In this document: positions 7,746 to 14,192 of the stretch, piece by piece | How the letters are laid out: every line of letters begins with the position of its first letter | Numbering within the stretch: the first letter of the stretch is position 1 | Source: Sulfurimonas sp. SAG-AH-194-L11 | GTDB lineage: Bacteria > Campylobacterota > Campylobacteria > Campylobacterales > Sulfurimonadaceae | NCBI RefSeq assembly: GCF_029215995.1 | Contig: NZ_JAEMVB010000020.1 | Coordinates: 1-32,665, forward strand | DNA length: 32,665 bases | Direction: 5' to 3' | Notes under the pieces: generated by a model | What the model saw: the letters and a program-made list of their open reading frames with translations, nothing else | Told to the model about the DNA's origin: nothing | Database searches by the model: none | Position numbers and translations under genes: made by a program

Positions 7746-8036
7746 ATGAGTGCATCTAACAGAGAGATACAACTACGTAAAACATGTCAACTTTATGCAT
7801 ATGTTTTAACATCTTTAGGTAAAGAAGTTGAGTATGCTCTCCAAGAGTGTGCAGATTCGTATGACTACCCTATAGACTGTACAAAAGAGCTTTACACTAC
7901 TCTTAAAGACTTAGATAGCGAGACATTTGAGAAGATAGTGCACTCCAAAAGTGCACCTGAGGCTCATGACCTCGCGAACTGGTGGGAAATGTATCAGATT
8001 TATATACCTGTTCCAAAGTCCAACAGAGAAAAATAA
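7746..8036 (+). CDS. Hypothetical protein, 96 aa
   Basis: A 96-aa soluble, largely helical protein of unknown family with three cysteines (Cys14, Cys35, Cys45) and the string HDLANWWEMY near the C-terminus (about 74-83), echoing HDLANFY in the 6844 gene. AAGGA lies about 10 bases before the ATG. It is the second gene of a two-gene unit with 7378-7725. Its stop codon lies inside the left arm of a strong hairpin (8031-8041 with 8050-8060) that probably ends transcription. Confidence 0.7.
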   Translation: MSASNREIQLRKTCQLYAYVLTSLGKEVEYALQECADSYDYPIDCTKELYTTLKDLDSETFEKIVHSKSAPEAHDLANWWEMYQIYIPVPKSNREK

Positions 8037-8060
8037 AGTACGTCTTTTAGTACTTTATTT
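8031..8060. terminator. Bidirectional hairpin terminator between convergent genes
   Basis: AAATAAAGTAC (8031-8041) and GTACTTTATTT (8050-8060) form a perfect 11-bp stem with an 8-base loop. On the + strand the right arm ends in a T-rich stretch; on the minus strand likewise. The stem overlaps the stop codons of both the gene ending at 8036 and the convergent gene ending at 8047. The stem is AT-rich, which is normal for this genome. Confidence 0.7.
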
Positions 8061-8256
8061 TACTTTTATTACAACCATCTAGCATAATGCGATCATCATA
8101 AAACACTCCAAGCCATTCAGCAAGATGTTCTTCAGTTAAAACAACATTGCCCGCTCTTGTATCTAATGCTGCACCACTTAATGGTTTTACATTCTTCATA
8201 TAGCCCCTAGCCTCTTTTAAAAGCTTCATATGTGTTTTTAATTCTAACTTGCTCAT
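8047..8256 (-). CDS. Hypothetical small basic protein, 69 aa
   Basis: A 69-aa, lysine-rich N-terminus followed by a neutral/acidic C-terminal half; no recognised family, signal peptide or membrane segment. AAAGGA is placed 6 bases before the ATG, which supports translation. The stop codon lies in the right part of the shared terminator. The start region includes one copy of a 15-base direct repeat whose second copy lies in the upstream leader (8233-8247 and 8272-8286), so the start region may have duplicated locally. Confidence 0.6.
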   Translation of the reverse strand: MSKLELKTHMKLLKEARGYMKNVKPLSGAALDTRAGNVVLTEEHLAEWLGVFYDDRIMLDGCNKSKIKY

Positions 8257-8286
8257 GCATAATCCTTTAAATGTTTTTAATTCTAA
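8233..8286. repeat. 15-bp direct repeat pair, 39 bases apart
   Basis: TGTTTTTAATTCTAA occurs identically at 8233-8247 and 8272-8286. The first copy covers codons 4-8 of the small minus-strand gene, the second lies in its leader just upstream of the ribosome-binding site. Flanks also partly match, consistent with a short tandem duplication. Confidence 0.6.
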
Positions 8287-8331
8287 TTGCTAAAGTTTAA
8301 CTAACTTAACCCTTGTCTAGCTTTAAACTCC

Positions 8332-9366
8332 TCAATTACATTGATTTTTAATAGACTTCATCTCATCTAAATTTTCTATAAATAAATCTACAAGTTTAGG
8401 ATCAAAATGTTTGCCCTTCTCTTCTATAACAAATTGACAAGCGTCTTCTATACTCCAAGCCTCTCTATACACCTTTTGCGAGGTCAATGCTTCAAATACC
8501 TCAACAATAGCAACAATACGACCAAGTATAGGGATAGTCTCACCTTTTAGTCCTATTGGGTAACCGCTACCATCAAACTTTTCATGATGAGAGTAAGATA
8601 TAACAGCACCCGCTTTTAAGTAGGGATTTTGTGTATACTTTAAGAGATCAAAACCAAGTCGAGCATGAGTTTTTATGATTTCTCTCTCATCTTCATTCAG
8701 TTTACCTTCTTTAAATAATACCTCATCAGGTATGCCAACTTTACCTATGTCATACAGACCCGAAGCATGAAATGCCACATCTTGAATCGTTTCATTGAGT
8801 CCAAATAGTCTTGTAAGTGCTTTAGCATAGTGTGCTATTTTTTCACTATGTTTAGAATCTTTATGTTCTTTATAGAGAGTACTCTTAGCTAAAATATCTA
8901 ATAATTCGTGCTCACTCTCTTTATATATGTTAGTTGCATTAGAGATTTCCTCTTGAAGTAAAACTTTCTTATCTTTTAAAACATCTTGTACTTTTTTAAG
9001 AGCGAGTGTATTTTGAAGCTTTGCTTGAAAGAGTATAGGACTAATAGGTTTGACTACTATATCAAAAGCACCTATTATCAAAGCCTTTTCTTGAGTAGCT
9101 ATATCATCACTATTTACGACTATAAGTATAGGTGTCTCTCTATGCATATGTCTAAATGCTCTTATAAATGCTAAGGCATCACATTTGGGTGTATTATGTT
9201 CTACTATAACTAAGTCGTAATCTTTACTTTGAGAAGATACTAGTGCCTCTTTAGCTTGTGTAAAATTATCTATCTTTAAAAATAAGGACTCAGTGTACTC
9301 TTGTACAACAGACAAAGGATTTATTTCATTATAGAGACTAAGGAGTCTCATTTTATTAATATTCAT
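8332..9366 (-). CDS. Degenerate receiver domain fused to an altered HD-GYP domain
   Basis: A 344-aa protein with an N-terminal receiver-like domain and a C-terminal HD-GYP domain, the fold of c-di-GMP phosphodiesterases. Both parts carry substitutions. In the receiver, the phosphoacceptor Asp is Glu56 (DLVIVEHNTP) and the acidic pair after strand 1 is missing; the Lys in VVKPIS is kept. In the HD-GYP domain the HD pair reads YD (Tyr205-Asp206, in GLYDIGKVGIPD), while HSEKIA, KTHARLG, HHE and DGSGYP are intact. Activity is thus uncertain. The frame extends to 9432, but ATG 9366 is preferred: a TATAAT at 9378-9373 would start RNA almost on that codon, and the longer version would overlap the divergent gene. 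No ribosome-binding site is visible; a leaderless mRNA is possible. Confidence 0.85.
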   Translation of the reverse strand: MNINKMRLLSLYNEINPLSVVQEYTESLFLKIDNFTQAKEALVSSQSKDYDLVIVEHNTPKCDALAFIRAFRHMHRETPILIVVNSDDIATQEKALIIGAFDIVVKPISPILFQAKLQNTLALKKVQDVLKDKKVLLQEEISNATNIYKESEHELLDILAKSTLYKEHKDSKHSEKIAHYAKALTRLFGLNETIQDVAFHASGLYDIGKVGIPDEVLFKEGKLNEDEREIIKTHARLGFDLLKYTQNPYLKAGAVISYSHHEKFDGSGYPIGLKGETIPILGRIVAIVEVFEALTSQKVYREAWSIEDACQFVIEEKGKHFDPKLVDLFIENLDEMKSIKNQCN

Positions 9367-9372
9367 AAAAAT

Positions 9373-9385
9373 ATTATAGTATAAT
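9373..9385. promoter_or_regulatory. Face-to-face -10 boxes of a divergent promoter
   Basis: The string ATTATAGTATAAT holds a perfect TATAAT on the minus strand (9378-9373) and another on the + strand (9380-9385), separated by one base. They point away from each other, toward the HD-GYP gene and the protoglobin gene. RNA polymerase cannot open both at once. Confidence 0.6.
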
Positions 9386-9417
9386 TGTGTTGAAAATATT
9401 AACATAGGATCTAATGT

Positions 9418-10323
9418 ATGCAGCATTATCAAAGTTTAAAAGAAGACTATAAGTTTACACAAGAAGATGCAGAGACTTTAAAAGAGCTACAACCCTTTAT
9501 GAAAGATTTAGCAGATGACTTTATAGATGAGTTTTACGACTACATTTGGGGTTTTGGTAAAACTGCTACTTTCTTAAAAAACAAAAAAATCATCGAATAT
9601 CATCGCACAAAGATTAGAGAGTGGTACATTAACCTCTTTAATGGCAAATATGACCTCCCCTACTTTTTGTACCTATATAAGATAGGCGAAGTACATGTAA
9701 AGATTGGTCTACCTACACACTATGTTAATTCAGCATTTTCATTTGTAAGAACCTTTGTATTTAAAAGTATAGAAGAGAAGTATGAAGATAAAGAGAACCA
9801 TATAAAAGAGATTAAAGCCGTTGGTAAAATCATTGATATGAACCTAGATATGCTTACAAGCTCGTACAGAGAAGAGGAACTCGGTAAATTTTTATCTTTA
9901 TCAAAAGTAGAAAAGAACATTTTAACGGGTTTAAAAAAGTTTAACTCTTATATTAACTACTTTCTTGCAGGTGCATTAGCTCTAGTCGCATTTTTTGCCG
10001 TAGGACTCTTTGGTTATGATATCTATTTACTTTTCTTCTCGGGTAAAGGAATAGAAAAAGGAATACTCACTGTTTTAGGAAGCTTACTTGTTCTTTGGGC
10101 AGCTATAGAGTTAATCCATGAGGAGATAAACCATCTTCAAGGTAAGGGATTTGCCATTGGTGCATTTATCATGTTGGCCATGGCTGCTTTAATACGAAAG
10201 GTACTCATCTATTCGCTCTCTGCAGAAAAAGCTGAAGAGTTACTTACTATTGCAATTGTTATAGTCTGTTTAGCCGTTGCATACTGGCTTATGGGTGCAA
10301 AAAAGCGAATTGGTGCTGGTTAA
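9418..10323 (+). CDS. Protoglobin sensor domain fused to a PsiE-like four-helix membrane domain
   Basis: A 301-aa protein in two parts. Residues about 5-165 form a protoglobin/globin-coupled-sensor domain; the segment KIGEVHVKIGLPTHYVNSAF carries the expected proximal heme ligand His93. Residues about 180-295 have four hydrophobic helices (near 181-205, 217-235, 244-262, 272-292) and the pattern AALIRKVLIY plus a C-terminal AYWLMGAKKR typical of the phosphate-starvation-inducible PsiE family. It likely senses O2, NO or redox in the cytoplasm and signals through or into the membrane; output is unknown. The usual outputs of globin sensors (methyl-accepting, GGDEF, kinase) are absent. AGGA lies 8 bases before the ATG. 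A hemerythrin gene follows by 49 bases. Confidence 0.85.
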   Translation: MQHYQSLKEDYKFTQEDAETLKELQPFMKDLADDFIDEFYDYIWGFGKTATFLKNKKIIEYHRTKIREWYINLFNGKYDLPYFLYLYKIGEVHVKIGLPTHYVNSAFSFVRTFVFKSIEEKYEDKENHIKEIKAVGKIIDMNLDMLTSSYREEELGKFLSLSKVEKNILTGLKKFNSYINYFLAGALALVAFFAVGLFGYDIYLLFFSGKGIEKGILTVLGSLLVLWAAIELIHEEINHLQGKGFAIGAFIMLAMAALIRKVLIYSLSAEKAEELLTIAIVIVCLAVAYWLMGAKKRIGAG

Positions 10324-10335
10324 GAATTTTTTTGA

Positions 10336-10341
10336 TATAAT
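10336..10341 (+). promoter_or_regulatory. -10 box (TATAAT) for the hemerythrin gene
   Basis: A perfect TATAAT lies 31 bases before the ATG at 10373, with GGAG ribosome-binding bases between. The hemerythrin gene can therefore be transcribed independently of the protoglobin gene in front of it. Confidence 0.5.
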
Positions 10342-10372
10342 AATTTCTAAAGATAATTATAATGGAGATACA

Positions 10373-10762
10373 ATGTTAATACAAGCAAGAGAGATTCCAC
10401 CAGTAGCAAATGATATGATGAATATGCTTCATGAAGATGAAGTTGAAGTAGTAAATAGATTTTATGATGCAGTTATAGCTCGTGATATTGATAAAATAGA
10501 CGAACTTTTTGAAGAGCTTATCGCAGATGTAGAAGTACACTTTGCAACTGAAGAAGCTATGATGGAGCAGGCAAACTATGAGTTTGCTTCTATTCATAAA
10601 GGTGACCATGATACTATGCGTAAAAAGCTCAAAGAACTTCATGATCGCTGGAAGATTCTTAAGGGTCCAAAAGAGGTAAAAGGCTTTTTAGAAAAAGATT
10701 TTAAAAGCTGGTTTAAACTTCATATATCAAAATGGGACTCAGATACAGCGCCAAATATTTAA
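10373..10762 (+). CDS. Bacteriohemerythrin-like di-iron protein
   Basis: A 129-aa single-domain hemerythrin. All seven canonical di-iron ligands can be placed: His20, His56 and Glu60 (HFATEE), His75 and His79 (HKGDH), His117 and Asp122 (HISKWD). Such proteins bind O2 reversibly for sensing, storage or delivery. The frame extends upstream to 10277 inside the previous gene, but the ATG at 10373 is preceded by GGAG and a -10 box and begins the conserved domain, so the longer form is rejected. It sits directly behind a globin-type sensor, giving a two-gene oxygen-binding block. It converges on the large AAA+ gene with an 18-base gap. Confidence 0.9.
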   Translation: MLIQAREIPPVANDMMNMLHEDEVEVVNRFYDAVIARDIDKIDELFEELIADVEVHFATEEAMMEQANYEFASIHKGDHDTMRKKLKELHDRWKILKGPKEVKGFLEKDFKSWFKLHISKWDSDTAPNI

Positions 10763-10780
10763 TATAATGCCTAGGAAATA

Positions 10781-13447
10781 CTAGAGAGAGATAATCTCAT
10801 CTAGTTCCTCTTCATAAATAATCTCTTTTTCTAAAAGAGATTCTGCTAATTTTTCTATAGTAGACCAATGTTTATCTATCAAGTCACTCGCACTTTTTTC
10901 ACCCTCACTTATCCATCTCTGTATAGCCATATCTACTGACTTATGGTAATGCTCAGACGCACGAGTAAGTGTTCGTTTAGCATCATCTACACCATTTATG
11001 TTAATGTAGCCTACTTCTTTATCCATACCGTACTTTGCTATAGCAGCATAAGCATCATGTGTTGCTTGTTGTATATCATTTGAAGCACCTGTATCTATAC
11101 CTCTAATCTCACCAAAGCGTTTTATCTGTGCAATGCGACCCGCTAGTGATATACATATCTTACTTTTAAAGTCTTGAACTGTCATGTTCTCTTGTACATC
11201 ACTATAGTCATGTGCTACAAAGTGTTCGTTGTTATCTTTTGGTGTGAGGCTTATATGCTCTATATAAACATGAGGCATAAGTATCTTAGAAATTACAGCC
11301 CGTCCTGACTCATATATAGCTGTCTCTTTAAATGTCTGTTGTGGCGAAATATATGAGAGTCGCTCACCATACTTAATGGTGTTTATCTGCTCTATGAGTA
11401 TCTCTTGTGTTATAGCGCTAAGTGAGTGACGAAGACAGTAAAATGCAGCCTCTTTTCCTACAAGTTCGAGTTGTGCACCTGTCATTCCAGCAGTATACAT
11501 AAGAAGTTCGTTCATATCAAATGTACCACTAGTAGGTTTTGTCTCGATGATAGCATCTAAAAAGTATTTTCTTGCATCTTTATCAAGGTTATTTATCTCT
11601 ATGTGTATCTCTATTCGCCCTGGTCTTATGATGGCATCATCAATATTATCTTTATAATTTGTCGCTGCAATTACAAATATATTTTCATTTTTATTACTAG
11701 AAAAACCATCCATCTCTGAGAGAAGTTTATTTATAGGTACTTCTCTGTTGTTATCTTCACCCCGTTTACCAAGAGTATCTATCTCATCTATAAAGATAAT
11801 CGCAGGTGCATACTCTTTAGCCTTAGCAAAAATCTGCTTTGTTTTCTCAGAGCTAAGAAGTTCTAGTCCTGTTGTAGAGATAAAAGGAAGTTCTGCTTCT
11901 CTAGCAAAGGCCTTTGCTAGCATAGTTTTACCAGTTCCTGGAGGTCCATAAAGAAGCATCCCCCTCGGTGGTGTTATATCAAAGCTCTCTAGTCTCTTTG
12001 GCTCTTTAAAGAAGTTTATAACCTCATGAAGTCTCTCTTTTGCTTTTGTATGCCCTGCAATATCATCAAAAGAGACATCAGGTATGTCAAAAACAAGGCC
12101 ATCTTCACTAAAGTCTGTTATCTTTGCAACTTGCTTGAATTTACAGTTGTTTACTTTGTATGTGATAATGCCATTCTTATCTGTGATACTGTCATCAACA
12201 TCAAGGGTGATGTTTTTTCTAAAAAGCTCTTTTACAAGTAGTTCTTCTTCTATAAGAGGATTTATCATCTCATTTATATAAGCAACTGTAGCTTTTGAGA
12301 GAGAAATCTTAATCTCATTGAAACTTTTTGCTGTTTTACCTGTATCTACTATGTACTCTGTGATTTTGTTAAAAAAAGTAACACTTACCTTATCTTTTAT
12401 ACGTCTAGCATCAAGCTCTGGTGCAAAGTTTAAAACCTGTACTTTTAAAAAGTTTTGGAAGTTACTTCCCTCTGTGTAGTCGATGTTATACTGTTTTTTA
12501 AACATCTCTGTATACGTTTGAAACTTTCTCTGTGCTATACTAGAATAAGCATTATAAGTGAGTTTATTAAAAAGAACGATATGTGCCTGTGAGAAACGAG
12601 AAACTAACTCAGGTGTAATGGCCTGCTCTTCTCCACCACTGCGACTATCGCGTTTCTTCTCACGACGAAGTGCTTCAAGTATCATAGTCTCCGCTTGAAT
12701 ATAGTCATTTTTTACAAGCTCTTTAAATCTACTATCAAGATATAGCTCTTTACCTAAACTTGTTGTAATGATAAAAATAGTCTCTGTAAAATCAACTACA
12801 TAGTTAGCATTTTCATCAGAGTAGATGATGTCGAGGTTTTCACTACAAGCATCATCTGTGATTTTATCCCAACCACAGCCATCGCGCATCTTACCACCCT
12901 CAAAGATAGAAAGAAGATTACTTTGGATGTTAGAGTCACACTTTTCAAATGCATCAAGCACGATGATTGCCTTAGGGTTTCTATGCACAAAACCAGTTAA
13001 CTGACCAACGCCATACCCTTTCCAACCAGCAGGGTAACCATAGAGTTCACCACCATTTTGTTGGTGGTACTGAGTCATATCAAACTCCATAAGTTTGTAA
13101 CTTTTAAGATTTTTAGCCATAAGTTCAGCAAGATAAGTCTTCCCAGTTGCAGGAGAGCCAAGAAAAAGGTATGTCTCTCGAGGAGCATTCTTCTTCTCAC
13201 TCATACCCGCTTTCATACTACTAACAACAGTATTTATAGCTTGTTCTTGACCAAACAACTCTTTTGAGAGCTCTTCTTTTAAAGTTTTTACAAACTCTAT
13301 GTTCTCTTGAGCCTTTAACTCATCCGCTGCACGCTCTATCTCATCATAGTCACGTACTTCATACTCTTGCTTCTTAACTGGTGTCTTAACTGGTTCTTTT
13401 TCATGCTTTTGAACTAGTGCTTGAACTCTTGCTTCTATTTCTGTCAT
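10781..13447 (-). CDS. Double AAA+ protein: ClpB/ClpX-like ATPase fused to protease-dead FtsH-like module
   Basis: An 888-aa soluble protein. Residues about 55-300 form a Clp-type AAA+ domain: Walker A GSPATGKT (97-104), pore-loop-like YPAGWKGYG, Walker B IIVLDA with Ala166 where Clp proteins have the catalytic Glu, and a kept Arg finger region (VSRFSQAH). Residues about 455-690 form an FtsH-like AAA domain: VSFDDIAGH, Walker A GPPGTGKT (501-508), Walker B IFIDE (551-555), AATN, RPGR; the FtsH pore loop (FVGVG) is missing. Residues about 700-885 align to the M41 peptidase, but the zinc motif HEAGH is YESGR (712-716). FtsH's N-terminal membrane helices are absent. It is probably a remodelling ATPase, not a protease. 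Single gene with a TATAAT about 70 bases upstream. Confidence 0.85.
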   Translation of the reverse strand: MTEIEARVQALVQKHEKEPVKTPVKKQEYEVRDYDEIERAADELKAQENIEFVKTLKEELSKELFGQEQAINTVVSSMKAGMSEKKNAPRETYLFLGSPATGKTYLAELMAKNLKSYKLMEFDMTQYHQQNGGELYGYPAGWKGYGVGQLTGFVHRNPKAIIVLDAFEKCDSNIQSNLLSIFEGGKMRDGCGWDKITDDACSENLDIIYSDENANYVVDFTETIFIITTSLGKELYLDSRFKELVKNDYIQAETMILEALRREKKRDSRSGGEEQAITPELVSRFSQAHIVLFNKLTYNAYSSIAQRKFQTYTEMFKKQYNIDYTEGSNFQNFLKVQVLNFAPELDARRIKDKVSVTFFNKITEYIVDTGKTAKSFNEIKISLSKATVAYINEMINPLIEEELLVKELFRKNITLDVDDSITDKNGIITYKVNNCKFKQVAKITDFSEDGLVFDIPDVSFDDIAGHTKAKERLHEVINFFKEPKRLESFDITPPRGMLLYGPPGTGKTMLAKAFAREAELPFISTTGLELLSSEKTKQIFAKAKEYAPAIIFIDEIDTLGKRGEDNNREVPINKLLSEMDGFSSNKNENIFVIAATNYKDNIDDAIIRPGRIEIHIEINNLDKDARKYFLDAIIETKPTSGTFDMNELLMYTAGMTGAQLELVGKEAAFYCLRHSLSAITQEILIEQINTIKYGERLSYISPQQTFKETAIYESGRAVISKILMPHVYIEHISLTPKDNNEHFVAHDYSDVQENMTVQDFKSKICISLAGRIAQIKRFGEIRGIDTGASNDIQQATHDAYAAIAKYGMDKEVGYININGVDDAKRTLTRASEHYHKSVDMAIQRWISEGEKSASDLIDKHWSTIEKLAESLLEKEIIYEEELDEIISL

Positions 13448-13518
13448 ATCTCTACTCTTTTTGATGGCTTTATTATATTTGCAATCATACTAAATTTTTC
13501 TTGTGTTTTAGCATAACT

Positions 13519-13524
13519 ATTATA
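13519..13524 (-). promoter_or_regulatory. -10 box (TATAAT) for the double AAA+ gene
   Basis: TATAAT on the minus strand lies 72 bases upstream of the ATG at 13447. A second TATAAT at 13472-13477 lies 25 bases upstream. Either could drive the gene. The gap 13448-13605 holds nothing else that I can see. Confidence 0.4.
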
Positions 13525-13605
13525 CTACTTATTCTAATTACAGCTTAAACATATTAACAAGTATCTGTGATGTTTTTTTGCAGTTCTTTAGGCTAGATTT
13601 TTAAT

Positions 13606-14082
13606 TTAGCATTTGTATATTTTAAGTAATGGTAACATTTTTTGCATATCTTCGAGACTTGGGCACATTAAAGGGTTATTAGAAACATCTAGGTAAGCCA
13701 TAAGGGGGAAGTGACTAAGATTTGGTAGAAAAGAGAGCTGGTTGCTATGTATGACTAGTTTTTTTAATCTCTCTTGACTTTTTAGAATACTGATGTCAGT
13801 TATAAGGTTATTAGCTAAAAATATGAATCGTAATTTTGATAAGCCTTCTAGTACTGAAATGTCTTCTAACTTATTTCCAGTAAGTGCTAGTTTATGTAGA
13901 TTAGTCATCTGGGACAAGAGACTTATATCACTTATGTTGTTCTCTGAAAGTGATAGTGCCCCAATCCATGAAACATCTAGTAACTCTTTTGGTATCTCTT
14001 GGAGCTCTAAACCTTTGAGGTCTAGGTAGTGAAGCTTTTCTACTTTAGTAACTTCTATTCGTCGTAAAACTTCTTTTATCAT
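13606..14082 (-). CDS. Small cytoplasmic leucine-rich-repeat protein
   Basis: A 158-aa protein made of about six 22-residue leucine-rich repeats of the SDS22/internalin type, seen as LDLKGLELQEIP, LSLSENNISDIS, LALTGNKLEDIS, IFLANNLITDIS, LVIHSNQLSFLP and LDVSNNPL. It has no signal peptide, membrane helix or extra domain. Such modules bind proteins; the partner is unknown. AAAGG lies 7 bases before the ATG. It is divergent from thiI, with which it shares a 110-base gap, and lies downstream of nothing on its own strand. It may be monocistronic. Confidence 0.85.
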   Translation of the reverse strand: MIKEVLRRIEVTKVEKLHYLDLKGLELQEIPKELLDVSWIGALSLSENNISDISLLSQMTNLHKLALTGNKLEDISVLEGLSKLRFIFLANNLITDISILKSQERLKKLVIHSNQLSFLPNLSHFPLMAYLDVSNNPLMCPSLEDMQKMLPLLKIYKC

Positions 14083-14158
14083 ACTTCAACCTTTATATAT
14101 TTTATTGTAGCAAAACTCATATGAATACTAGATGATTCAAAGTCTTAGGTTTTAATGC

Positions 14159-14164
14159 TATAAT
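14159..14164 (+). promoter_or_regulatory. Extended -10 (TGC-TATAAT) for thiI
   Basis: TGC immediately followed by TATAAT lies 29 bases before the GTG start at 14193, a strong extended -10 promoter for this type of genome. Confidence 0.55.
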
Positions 14165-14192
14165 TACACCACTAAAGAACAAGGTCAAAGCA

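Noticed and set aside
9367..9432. Longer start for the degenerate HD-GYP protein at 9432
   Set aside because: It would run across the divergent promoter and the start of the protoglobin gene; the added residues do not belong to a receiver domain.
10277..10372. Longer start for the hemerythrin at 10277
   Set aside because: It would lie inside the protoglobin-PsiE gene and before the hemerythrin's own -10 box and ribosome-binding site; the extra residues do not resemble a hemerythrin.
12026..12281. Two overlapping + strand open frames opposite the AAA+ gene
   Set aside because: They are antisense shadows without ribosome-binding sites, with low-complexity hydrophobic or cysteine-rich translations.
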